Shown: piece by piece, positions 1 through 21,100 of the stretch
Position numbering within the stretch: position 1 is the first letter of the stretch
Layout of the letters: each line of letters opens with the position of its first letter
Assembly (NCBI GenBank): GCA_031763025.1
Contig: JASSKH010000035.1
Location: 1,524,320-1,588,319 of the forward strand
DNA from: Macrocystis pyrifera
Lineage: Eukaryota > Sar > Phaeophyceae > Laminariales > Laminariaceae
Length of the DNA: 64,000 bases
Reading direction: 5' to 3'
Notes under the pieces: generated by a model
What the model was told of the DNA's origin: nothing
What the model saw: the letters and a program-made list of their open reading frames with translations, nothing else
Database searches by the model: none
Program-made: the position numbers and the translations under genes

Positions 1-124
1 TCGATTTTCCAGGTATCTCGAACATTTTTTTTTAGCAGGGGAAGCACTTTTCCTATCCCCTCACCATACACGCTCTCACTCCCCGACGGTACACCCATCT
101 GTCGGCCCCCGCTTGAAACCGCAG

Positions 125-9571
<9,447 letters not shown>

Positions 9572-10976
9572 CACTTTTGTTAACAGTCAGTGCCTCCTTG
9601 TTCTGTTTTACACTCAACCGTGATTTTTGCCGTTTGTAAGATCCCCACGCTTAATAACAGTATGCAACCGCAGTAGAATCCTTTTTCTTTTTGCTTCGAA
9701 CAGTATTTTTGTTGTTTTGCCTTGTGCCATTCGATGGCATGGGGTTTACAAGTGAAAATATGTGCTTCGGTTTTTGTCGGAGCTCTAGGTTTCGCATCCC
9801 CCCCCCCCCCTTACCCCACCCCTACCCTTCATGTGTAAAAACGAGACGGAGGGCAAAAGCGCGCCCGTTGGGTCACAAACACTTGATATTTCCTTGTAGA
9901 CGCCTGGTTGTGTTAGAGCGTTGTATAGCTTGCAGATTGTGTTGTGCAGATATTGCTCTTTGGGGCCATCGCATGTGTACGTACTTCGGTTGGATCCAAC
10001 ATGTTGGTAGCGGACAACAGCACTGCAGTTCTTTCCTGATTTTTTTCACTTGCCGGTACGGAGTAGAGTACGAAGGCGCGGCATAAGCAACTGGGTTTCG
10101 CTGGTAGAAAAAACACGGGTTGTCGGGAACCAGAAATAGAGCATTTGGCGCACGAGGGATGCTGTTAAGAGAGAAGGCTACCATCTCTCTCGCAGGAATA
10201 ATAAACGGTAACGCCTCGACAACAATCGAGGGGAAACGGGGATAGCATGACAAATCCACACTAACTCTTCATTACATCTTTATCCCAAGAAATTTCCAAG
10301 GTGGTCGGGTCATGGTTTCGCGTTACAGCTTGAAGTCGAGGATAGTTAACATTTTTTTTTGTAGTATGCGTGGAATGATGCAAGGCACGAACCGTCGCAG
10401 TGGGGAGGGGGGAGGAGGGCGTGCTTTGTGACCCCGGCTCTGACTTACGACGGAGAGGTCGAGAGAAAAGAAAGGCGAAGACGATAAATGTCAAGAAAAA
10501 AAGTGTTCGGGGGAGGACCAACAAGGGTTTGTACTATGTACCGCTCTGGCCGGGAATATACGAACCGTTTAGTTTTGACATCACACTCCAACTAGGGACT
10601 ATATCACCGGCCAGATTGGTATGTATTTCTGAGAGTGTAAACGAATAGGCTCTCCAACTCGGGTAAAAAATGGGAGTAAGGAAGAATTGAAACGCACCGC
10701 CGAGCCCTTTTTTAATGAGCCGCCGCCTACATTTTTAACGCGCCGCCGTTGAAAAAAATGAGATTTGTTTTGCAACACAAACCCTTCAAGCTTGACTCTC
10801 GCAGTTTTTGAAAGAATCGGCGGGGCGATTGCTTCGACCGTGCCGTCACGAGCAGGGGTAGCTGACCTCGAGACAGGCCGTTTGCACCAAGACTCACCTC
10901 CGACGTGTAGGACATAGCCGTTGGACATAGTCGCGCCAATGTCTGATACGGTTCGATTGACTGAAATATGTTGGGT
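9572..10976. other. Intergenic, nothing recognised
   Basis: 1.4 kb after the ABC stop codon. It holds T-rich stretches suitable for a 3' untranslated region, and short C-runs (9800-9811). I see no gene-like frame or repeat. Confidence 0.5.
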
Positions 10977-10989
10977 TTAATGTTTCCTC

Positions 10990-11310
10990 GAAAAGATTCT
11001 ATATGCTTGGTAGGTGGTCCGCGTGCCTGTCAAGATCAATTTCGTGGGTTCAAGTCTCACCGAGTGCATGCTCATAGGGACTTTTTCTTGCATAAAAATT
11101 GATAAGCGGAAAGCGCGAAAGCGTGAGTTGGCTACATTCGATGAAAATCGACGAGCAGTGGGAATGCTGAACCCTGTGCGCGACAAAAAATAAAGGCACG
11201 TACCGGGGGGGAGAAGGGACGACACCTGTGACCACGGCTTGTCCAGAAGATCGTCGAGGGTAAAACCTCCTACGAGTGGGCTGGAAAGTAAAAGTGATGA
11301 AGAGAAAAAT
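10990..11310 (+). mobile_element. tRNA-derived SINE-like element, copy 1
   Basis: The head has tRNA-promoter-like boxes: GCTTGGTAGGTGG (A-box-like, near 11009) and GGGTTCAAGTCTC (B-box-like, near 11046). The body at about 11140-11305 is shared with 36025-36195: GAATGCTGAACCCT, AGGGACGACACCTGTGACCA and a GGGTAAAA block. Two loci with unlike heads but a common body suggest a mobile, Pol III-type family. No clear tail or target duplication was found. Confidence 0.55.
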
Positions 11311-11459
11311 ATACCAGGTATATATACACACATTTAGATGTCTTTCAAGGGCACCACGGCACGGCGATGCGAGGCGCCCTTCTTCTCACTTCGGCTCGTC
11401 TAGTTTCTTAGTAGTAAAAATTATATTATCTGCATCTCTCTACCAGCCTCTTGATTTTC

Positions 11460-12725
11460 TGCGGTGCCGCCCACCGCTCCTAATGAGCAAGGCAACGCGC
11501 CAGACATGTGATCAAACATGCTGGTCTAATTATTATAGATCGATCGAGATACCCGGTGCAGAGGTTGTGAGCGTGGAGATGAACTACCACGAGAGCCTAA
11601 TAGCGAATGCCGGCCTCAGGGAAAGCGCAAGGATGGATCTCTTGCCGAGTGCAAGGGCGGACCTTCTGGCACACGACGTGGTGAGAGAGGCCTTCGCAAG
11701 TGCTGTGATGAGACTACACCAAAACCTCCCTACAGAATAGAATCGAATATATATTAGAGCTGGCACGCCCCGCCTAAGAAAAACACGCCATACGGCAATA
11801 TCAACTCGAATTTCAGAGTCGAGCCTGGGTGGTGACAGCAGAAGCACTAAACCTACAGCGAGACACACCCGATGTCAGCTACGCACAACAAGAGCAAAAT
11901 AGAGCAGATGGGAGAGGAGTGCCAGCCCAGGAGAGCAGCCCCCCCACTGTTCAGCTGAACATCCTTGATTGCGCTTGCGTCGAGCGAAAAATCCGCGGTT
12001 TGGTCAATGCAGCCGAAGCAGCCACAACAGGTAGTCAATGCTCACCATGAGGATACGTGTGTGGCGCAGGGGATTGAGGAGGAGCACGGAATAGAGCCGG
12101 AGAAGCCGCCGCTGTCGTCGCAGCAAGTAAAGCCGCGGCCGTCTCCACAGTTGGAGAGGAATGCTGGTGGTATGGAGGAGGTAATGGAGTCGGAGGACAC
12201 GGAACGGGAGGAGCAGGAACTAGATATGGTGGAAGAGGAATCAGCGCATGACGGACTTTTGTAGCAGAGTGATAGGGGCCTGGTAGGGGCTGGGGAGGAG
12301 CAGCTTGGGGATGAGGGAGAGGAACATGGTGGTGAGTAGGAGGAGCAGGGGCCGGGACTGCCGGTGGTGGAGAAGTACGAACAACAGCACCAAGAGGAAC
12401 GGCAGCTTACGGCAACGGCACCACCGCCATCGTGGCCAGCCCCCCTACCGCCTCAGCAAGAGGACATTCAAGGTCCAAGCAGAGAGGGGTGCTCGGAGAC
12501 AGGTCGGCTGCGCGGTCGAACGGGTCATTGTGGGCTACCGGTGGGCAAGTCGCTCGACGATAGCGAGCAGGATGAGAGCGTGTGGGAGCCAGCAGACATC
12601 GCCACAGTGGCAAGGTGTTCAGCATCTTCGGGGGCTTGGGGAAGGAGCCGGGGACCGGACGCCCGTCCACGGCGGGCACTCGTTCGCGAGAAGGGCAACG
12701 CCAGCACAAGCTGCAGGTTTTGATT
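11460..12725 (+). other. Degenerate open frames, possible decayed gene or transposon
   Basis: Successive plus-strand frames (about 11484-11740, 11829-12050, 11965-12264 and 12364-12723) read as Glu/Gln-rich polar protein, for example MEEVMESEDTEREEQELD. They are split by stops and do not join with clean splice sites. No family is recognised. It could be the remains of a transposon ORF, or simply purine-rich DNA. Confidence 0.25.
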
Positions 12726-12963
12726 TCTTTTTTAGATGAGGATGTATACGCTCGTTGGCGCTTCGTATGGAGTCATTGTTCTCGCCTGTTTGCTTCGTTT
12801 TGTTTTGGTAAATGATCAACTCTGTATTTGGCCTTGATGAGGTCTTGAATAAAAAATGTCTCTTCTGCTTTGAATTTTGACGCTCTGAGTTCTATCTTCG
12901 AGGGCTATGAGACTGTTCCATGGTTTAGACATTTTCGCTCTGTACGTTGCCTGGAGAGCTATG

Positions 12964-12966
<3 letters not shown>

Positions 12967-12995
<29 letters not shown>
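12967..12995. repeat. Poly-C tract
   Basis: About 29 consecutive C bases in spacer DNA, not attached to a recognisable repeat family. Confidence 0.85.
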
Positions 12996-13094
12996 GCCCC
13001 CTATGTGTTTGCTTCGAGTAGGCTCGCTATACCCCAAGTACTAGAAATAAATACGATCCCAATACCTGTACCCAGGCAATTACCGCCCTTTCTA

Positions 13095-13990
13095 CATCCT
13101 CCAAAGCAGCACCATTGAAATAACCTTTTCGCGAAGTTTACCGTTGGCGATGCGATCGTCCGTTAGATTTATCCTAATCCACTTATCAACCTCATACCTA
13201 CCTTCCGGGCTTGAACCTTTGAAGTTCATATCAATACACGCGTGCACGAGATCTCGCTTCTGAAATTCGGTGACGCTCAGATAACACTCAGCTGTCCCGA
13301 ATAAGTTGTTAGTGAGGTCGACCTTTAGTAATAGCGCTTGGAGTTTAATCTTCAAAACGCGATAGCACAAGTCGGGACGATCAAGGGCGCATTGACCAGG
13401 GAATAAAATTGTCTTGAATCTCAGGTCGGTTGCCGCTGTTGGTCATAGGGATCAGAAAATGAGGGTTCCTTTCCAGATGACAACGCTCATGGCATCGAAT
13501 TATTATGATGATGATATTCTTGTTGGCTAGCGAACCATGAAGTGAAACAGGTAGCCTTTTTCCCGTTGAAGCATTGCTAATAGCCTTGAGGACAGCATTA
13601 TACGAAGTTGTTCTTGTTTGGCATCTGTTGGACCCGATGAAATCTAAAGCGTCCTCCTCTGGACGTGAGTAAGCATAGTAGGCACACTCTTGAGCGACAA
13701 CAGACAAAATATGGAAAACCGTTCCGCGTCAAAGTCTCTGACGGCGTACATCCCGATCGTAACCGGTATATCGGTGGATATCGACAGTGTTTGCAACTTC
13801 TTGCACTTCTCGTTAGAAGCCTGAACTCCAGCCCGGTTCGCCGTGAAAGAATACTAACAGGGATCATGTATGGTTTCGTGCATAGGGGTCCATAGTGGTA
13901 CGAATTTCGGCCGATGGCAAACACTACTTGGACCAGAGCAAGGAAATACATACAAGAAGCACCGTGCACGTGTTTCTGGGTCATCTTGAA
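13095..13990 (-). pseudogene. Helitron Rep/helicase-like N-terminal domain remnant
   Basis: Read on the minus strand in shifting frames, the order of motifs is that of the Helitron_like_N domain. It has a GEPGW-like segment near 13830-13850, an AYYAYSRPEED block (the usual YYAYRL region), NPHFLIPMTNSGNRPEIQ (the usual PDLFITFTCNPKWPEI), then ALDRPDLCYRVLKIKLQALL, FGTAECYLSVTEFQKRDLVHA (the VxEFQKRGLPHAH motif with the second His lost) and VDKWIRINL. At least two frame changes and a stop near 13384 break it. No helicase domain or CTRR/hairpin end was identified. Relic of a rolling-circle transposon. Confidence 0.8.
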
Positions 13991-13999
13991 AATATTAGT

Positions 14000-14535
14000 G
14001 CGGCGGTTTGCTTTCCTGTAGGTTGTAGTGCAAACCCAACGACAGGACCATGAGTCTGTCTCGTGACTTTGGCGAGTCTCCAGAAAACGAATGGAAAATT
14101 GGTGATGGTATTTGATTGTTTACTTCTAGGGTAGCGTCTCGTGCGGGGAGCCATAGGGAAGAGAGCTAAGAAGTAGAAGAATTAAGAGGCCGTAAAGCCT
14201 ATTCCCACAAGGAGGGGCTGCAAACAGGCGTGTTCCCTGTTTAATGCGGAACACAACTGCCTCCATAATAAACGTAACTCCTGAAAGCGTCACTGTAGCA
14301 TCCCTCCTCAGTAGTGGACAAACCTTGATAGTAGATCTTCCTGGGGTAGCTCATTAGGCACTCTGATTGGCCAGGGGTATGTTTTACGCGGCTTAATCAA
14401 CTTTCGAGTCTTTCCCAGCCACAGCATCCCGAGTCATCCCGAGTGGGCCTAGAGTCTTCCCAAGCTCAGCATCCACGCCGGCCGAGCCAACCTAAAGTCT
14501 TAACAAGCACAGCATCCCAGCACTGACCACTGGCA
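14000..14535. other. Spacer, nothing recognised
   Basis: No gene-like frame. The short repeated phrase CAGCATCCCGAGTC and relatives occurs near 14420-14520. Confidence 0.4.
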
Positions 14536-14537
14536 TA

Positions 14538-14583
14538 GGGTTCGGGTTCGGGTTAGGGTTAGGGTTCGGGTCGGAGGGTCGGC
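14538..14583 (+). repeat. Short interstitial telomere-like array
   Basis: About six units mixing GGGTTA and GGGTTC (TTAGGG type), followed by GGGTCGG. TTAGGG is the telomere repeat reported for brown algae. It is internal here. Confidence 0.75.
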
Positions 14584-15094
14584 TTCAGGCGTCCAACACA
14601 AAACCCCGATAAAGATCTACTATCAAGGTCTGTCCACCCCTCTCCCTCCTAGCATAATGAGACAATTGACGGAGCAATATGCTCAAGAAATCCAGTGACT
14701 GCAACCGGGGGTAAAGAGCCGCGAAACTCATTTTTACAAAAATAACTGGTCTCGGGGATAGGCGGACGAACCGAAAAACACAGGGGTCATTCGAGGGAAA
14801 CCTCGATAGAAAGTGCACATGTAACCACCTGGCCACTATTCACTGGCTAATGGTCGTACGTTGCTCGACCATGAAGCACGCGCGCAGTCCGTTCTTCGTA
14901 GACCTAAGCCGCCATCTCTCTGTCCTCTGAACGGGACAGACGTCGAAAACCGTGGAGTTCGATCTGCCTAAACAAGCACCCCCTGAACGAAAGCGCAGTA
15001 GCGTCTAAGATTAAATCTCCATCTCTCTGCGTTCTCTGGACGGGTCGAAGATCCATACCCGTGGGTTTCGTGTTCTCCAAACCGAATGCAACAC

Positions 15095-15280
15095 AACGAG
15101 GAGCTCAAGCCATTACTGAAATTGGCACACCACCAGGCATGGAAGAGTACACCCCCACGAAATCGAAACACAAAAATATTCACCCCGCTAAACGAGGAGC
15201 CCAGGTCATTCCTAAAACGACAAACCACCAGGCACGGAAGAGTGCACCCCCACGCAACCCAAACACAAAACCATCCACAC
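15095..15280 (+). repeat. Two direct repeats of about 84 bp
   Basis: Units near 15097-15180 and 15193-15276 share CACCACCAGGCA, GGAAGAGT and CACCCCCACG in order. The open frames across them encode the repeat and resemble no family. The rest of 14585-16680 shows no supportable feature. Confidence 0.55.
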
Positions 15281-16683
15281 AGCCAAAACATGAATCCAAC
15301 ACCCCACACTTTTCTACCTAACTGTTTCACGCCAGACCGACAAGCTGTCACAAGCAGGACCCACACTCTTTTCGTAAGAAAGCACAAAACAAAACAGAAG
15401 ACGAAGAAGAATATTCGCCTCCTCGTCGAATGCTCATTGTCGCTTCAGCTCTGCAACTGCCCCATCTCGCGGCGGGTCAGTTGTTTGAGTCTAGGATTTT
15501 GGGAATTGATTGAGATTTGTCGAAAAGCGCCCCGCAACCAACGGGGGTGAAAATGTCCATCGTAACGGAGAACAATACTGCTGTAAAAAATTGGAGGGGG
15601 AAACCCCCTTCCGGTAGGAAAGCCTGCTACTGTAGGAAAGCCCATTAATAGTGCAGCAAGAAAGCTACTGCAGTAGGCTGATGTAGCACGCTGGCATAGC
15701 ACCCTCTTCGTGACGTGCAACCCTCGAGCTTGGTCTAGACAGGCGTGCCACCTCGAACGCAGTCTAGGCTTGTCGTACCACCTCATATTTACGCCGCAGT
15801 CCAGACCGGCTAACTCCTGGCGTAACATGCCCAATTCTCGCCTGTCATGAGCGCGTTTTGAGTTTAGAATCAGGCCTGCCGCCATGACGCTCGCACCACT
15901 GGAGAGTCGTGACCTCCGCGCTAACCTGGAGCTTTGTTTTCCCGCAACCTAACCACGTCAAAGCTTAGAACAGATCTTGATTTGTGTCTGTTTCCATCGA
16001 CTCCATCTCAACAGTCTTGCCGAATGATACCGGAGGCGTGCCGATCACATGAGGCCTCTTGCCGCGGCAGGTGGTTCTATAGTTTGAACCGTTTCCCACT
16101 CGTTTTGGGTTGTCGTATAGTCAAACCTTTGCCCTGGGTTGTCATTTCTTCGTCGCTCGGCACTCCAATGCCTTTTCCACACTTTGGCAACTTCCTCGCT
16201 CATTGTCCCTCTACATTTAATCGCGCCCCCGTCTGTAAAAATGTTGGGTAGGGTTTATTGAACGCGTTGGACGGCGGTAGTTCGTACGCCCCGCCGTACG
16301 CCTGGTCTCTAGCTCGATTATTTCCTGGTGAGAGTGTTACGCTACATAATCGTGTGTCCGATTTTGCTAAAGCTATATTGGGGTGAAGTTTGGACAAATC
16401 AGCAAATGTGCAGGATTTCGCTCGCTGATTTTGATGTTTTGTTTTGTGCGTGGTGCAGGTGGTAACGATAACAGACAAAAGAAAGCAGAAAGCCACACTC
16501 CTCGTAGATCGACTGTTTTGCTCATCGTTGATTTTATCGACTAAACGTCTTCGCCTATGTGTTGCGTCAATGGATTCCCAGCATGTACCAACGATCATGA
16601 ATACGCGAGTAGAAGTGCAGACAAAGGCAAGCATGTCTGGCCGGTCTCCTCAATAACGAATACAGAACACCCACTTCTCTGTC

Positions 16684-16790
16684 GACGACTGCGGCCATGC
16701 ACGACATGAGTATCCCCCCCCCCTACCCCCCCCCCCCCCCCCCATCGCCATGGCCGCAGGATTTACGGCATACAGCACCAGGGGCATAGC
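16684..16790 (+). repeat. Family A end fragment plus poly-C and a shared right flank
   Basis: CTGCGGCCATGCACGACATG, then C-runs to 16743. The following block (GGCCGCAGGATTTACGGCAT) is also found after the family B copy at 18098-18143, so the two ends share a neighbour sequence. Confidence 0.5.
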
Positions 16791-17959
16791 TAGGCGAAAT
16801 GCTGCGCTGGCGCACACATGTCGTCAGAATTGTGCGCAGCGCACCATCCGCCGGAGGCTATGCGCGGCTTTCTGCACATCCATTTTTGATCTCCGCACTA
16901 TTTGTCGCCGTGGGCGAAATACATGGTTCGGGAATCGTGTCACAAATTCTCCGCTGGTGAAATTTGTTGGGGGCCTTTTTCGCCGTTTGGGGCACGTTTG
17001 GCCATGCTGTGCTGCTGGACACGTCCATGCCAAATTGCATTGTGGCACAAGGCACTCGTCTTTTTTGTGGATTTCAGTTCTAACGTTTGCCGGTAAAGAC
17101 GCACGTTTTGAGTGTATTCATTGTGTATATGCCGAAGGTGTGGCCTCCGGCGGGCCCTGCGCGGGCGGCGGCCGCCGGGGGCCCTCCGGGAGGGCTCCGG
17201 CGGTCGCACCACGTACTCCAGTCCGTGGTGCCGGCTACCTGAAATAGAGCCCTGTACAGCACCATGGCATCAAATAAACATCTTTGCCACATGATATAGA
17301 AAGGGGCATGCCGAAAAAGAGGTTGCCAGTCATAGCTAATAGGGTCGTACGGGGGGGAAACGAAAGAGCGGGCTGGAATACGGTGGGATAACGTAGTCGA
17401 CAAAGTATAGAAAGAAACAGTAGGGAACCAAGAAGAGGTATTGTCCACCTAGAACTCTGGGGGGTGCAAGACAGGAGCAAAGGAAAGGATAGGAAGCAGG
17501 GATAGGCTAGCATTAGGAGAAAAGGTGGAAGGGGAAGAACACTTGGAGATGTACGGGAGGCTAAGAGAAGAGATTGGAATGGTAACGTAGTTGCACGGTC
17601 CAATGGACCACGCAAAACACCGAAACTGCATTTTCGCGTAGGGGACTTGGGCCTGCCAGAAAGAAGAAAGAGGCATACTGGTAGTCGTGAAGAGGGGGAA
17701 GAAGATGCACAGACGTGCTCTTGTCGCAGATCAAAAGAGAGTAGAACTGTGGGAGAATGTGAAATTTACTATTAACAGGAGGAACGGGATATGTTGGAGG
17801 AAGAAGATGAGGAAAACAGACGAATGTGGCATGGATATGTCTAGTACACTAGATAATAGCGAGATCACGATCGCTATCTACGAGATTGAAGGTGGCGACA
17901 AAAGGGAGAAACAGGAACATACGACGAAATATTTTTTTAATGGAAATATGGAAACACCG

Positions 17960-18143
17960 TATTGAGCGCACAAACGTGAAGGTGTCTCTATTAGAAGCAG
18001 GAATGGTGCTCCGTCTCGAAAGGGATGCATGGTCAATGGTAAAATGACTAAGCCGAGCAACAAATGAGTACGCTGCCCACCCCGCACCCCCCTCCCCCAT
18101 CACCATGGTCACAGGATATACGGCATACAACGCCACGACATAG
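17960..18143 (+). repeat. Poly-C-ended dispersed repeat family B, copy 1
   Basis: Contains GGTGCTCCGTCTCGAAAGGG, then AACAAATGAGTAC and a C-rich end, as at 26860-26963. The right flank (CACAGGATATACGGCATACA) matches that of 16745-16790. It lies just past the 3' end of the EF-hand gene. Confidence 0.6.
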
Positions 18144-18194
18144 AACAAACACCCTTTGTCGCATGCTGCGACCTGCGGCCCCTTCTCGATGGTG

Positions 18195-21100
18195 TCATGC
18201 GTCAGTCGTTAGAGAAGCTACATAATCCTCAAAATAGATATGCCCCGTTTCAGCGTCCTGCACAGCAAACAGCGGTGGCGACAACCGTTGGGGTAAACGA
18301 TGGGGACATACGAAAGAGGTGAACGCGGCAGACAAACATACAAAACTTCAACTTCAACGTCAACTTCAATGTCGAACTGAACTTCAACTTCAACCGACAC
18401 TGACGCGGAGGTTGGGAAATCCGTCTAGTACGTTCACAGGCGGCCGAGGCTCCCCCCCTTACACGAAGTGTGCGTAAAATATTCCTTGTGGAGAAATTGA
18501 ACATTTGCAGCAAAGCTTACAAGGTGTCGACAACTTCTCCAATCGGGACGCCTAATGGTGTGCTACATTGTTCAAAGCCTCCACAAGGATTTTTTTACGC
18601 CCACGATATGCAAGGGAGGGGTCCCGGCCACCTGTGTTTTCACTCTGATGCACCCTTCGTTTGCGGACTTCTGGGGGGGAAATGTGATGACCAAGAAGTG
18701 ACGACCACAACACCGGCCACTGCTTGGTCGGGGAACGTTACATTTGACGTCCGACGTATAGAACACTGCAAGGAGTCGAACGACGCCGGGGCGCAGCATG
18801 ACGTTATAAACTTGTACTGTTGTACGCTCGTACTACTTGAGGGCGGACGAAAATAATAGCAGTAGAGCTTGCCACATATTCGAGGAAAAAGGGATGTCAA
18901 AACAAGGACATAGCGCAGAGTAGCCCCAGGTTCAATCGGCAATACTGTAGTCGTGTAGGGTTTGAGGCGCTAATGGTGAGTCGTCTTGTCGACAGCACAA
19001 GGTCACAAGGCCATATTAAGAACCTGGCCAACCGGTCAGCTCTACAAAAGTTAGATCTACTAATATGCTCGTTAGAACAACGAACCATAACGACTCGGGG
19101 CGTGAGAGGAAAGTATGTATTGGATTCTAAAATTAGTCATAATAGGTTCATTAGATTAACGAACTTGGCGTTTGTCAAACGAGTATAATCAGGCGCCTCT
19201 TTGTGTGAAAAATGTGTAACGTCTGTTGATTCCCTCGAGGGGCAACTCGCAGAGCATCACCACGACGTTCTGTCAACCGTACTTGGCAACGGAAAGAAGG
19301 CGCGTAGCGCCGTGCGCGGGTCTGGTGTGTTAAAGTGTGTTTGTCGACAACGAACAGTATCCTGCGATGCTGGGTTGTGATAGTCGCCGCCGTCTAAGCA
19401 CGCGGGGGTTCACCGGTTGTGCTCTGGTTTGTTCAAAAGCAAGTGCCCTATGCCCGTCACCTGCGGTTGTTATGTTCCATCTTTCCGCCTGCAGTATAAT
19501 GGCATGCACTAAACCGTACCCGGCACGTTGGTATGATACTTACGGGTGATTTGCCTACGATGCAATTGGGCAAGGATCGCGCTCGCCTTGCACTAACCAG
19601 ACCAAAAAGAATGTTCCTTTAGTACAATAACACAAAACCTGACTGTAAATATAAGGACGTATTCTGTAATAATATCGATATCAAACCATTTCTTGTATTT
19701 ACGGACAGACTGGTACCTGGTATGTTGCAACGACCGTTTGTGGAGCGATGCCACGGTAGGGGTGGCGCCTGATAGGGGCGGCACCTTATAGGGGCGGCGC
19801 CCTATAAGGGTGGCGCCTTGCAGGGTTAGTGCCTTACAGGGGTGGCGCCTTATGGAGGTGGCGCTTTTTAGGGGTGATGCCTCATAGGATTGGTGCCTTA
19901 TATGGGGTGGTGGTGCTTTGTAAAGGTGGCGCTTTTTAGGGGTGGTGCCTAATAGGGTTAGTGCCTTGTATGGGGCGGTGGTGCCTCATAGGGGTGGTGC
20001 CTTATAGGGGTGGTGCCTTATTTTCTGAGGTCCTCATATGAAGAGCTCAAAACTCCACCCGAGACAAGACTTCGAAGGACGGTTGTTCGCGCAACCCGGT
20101 CGATATTTCTATGCGCTATTGATAGCCCTAAAACGATTGTACTACCAATAATAACACATGTCAGACATCATGCTAACCGGTAGTTGCTCACTCGAGGAGC
20201 TCAACCGATCAGAAAATACTGCCTTGCAGATAGGCGAAAAGTGCAACCCCTGCCGTTGGTTGAGTCTAAAGTCAACTTCTATATTGCACGGTACGTGTGC
20301 TTCGTTATACCTTGGCCGCGCTCATGAACGACTCGATCTCTTTAGCCCTGAATGGGGTGCCCTTGCTCACGAGAAGCTCGTTCATTCGCCCAGTCTCGAT
20401 ATAACCGGCGCCCTCCTCATCAATAGCCCGAAATGCCTGCCAAACAACAACAAAGTCGAAAATTACGAGACGGGGTCAGTGGGAGCTCCCCTCTTCCCTT
20501 CCTCTCACTGGGATTGAAACGTATTTGATATTGTAGCATGCAGCAGTGTACGATTTAGAAGTGATGGAAATATTTACACCACTATGTCATAGAAACCCAG
20601 CTATCCGCCGAACTTCTATTAATATTATCCGTAGTTTGAAAAACGTTAAGCGAAGAACGTTTGGTCGGTATCACTTATAAATAGTCATAATCCCTATTGC
20701 AATAATTAATTTCATCCGTCTAGGCCTGCCAGAAACCAGCGAGACTTCTAGAAACATAGTGGAGCAACCCGATTCAATCTGAAAAGCGAACGGGTGAACC
20801 ACGCTATGGTACGATAAACTTTCACTTTCACTAAAGATATTTGGTACCGGCAGTACTTCCTTTTGGTTGAAAAGTTTGGAACGTTTTCGCCTCACTCACA
20901 CCAAACAATCGCAAGCTATTTTCACGGCGAGTGTACACTGTAGTGATTCGACGGAGAGATTTGGGAAGCTACCGGCAGGCTCACCCGAAGCAAGACCTCT
21001 GGAGGATCGGGATCCCAAGCTCTCGACGCCATTATCTCCAGCATTTTCGTCTCGAACGCCGCATATGACACAAGGTCTGTGGGATCCTCACCCTGTGGAT

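Noticed and set aside
19755..20022. CRISPR-like array
   Set aside because: The units are contiguous and degenerate with no unique spacers, so this is a minisatellite in a eukaryotic intron.
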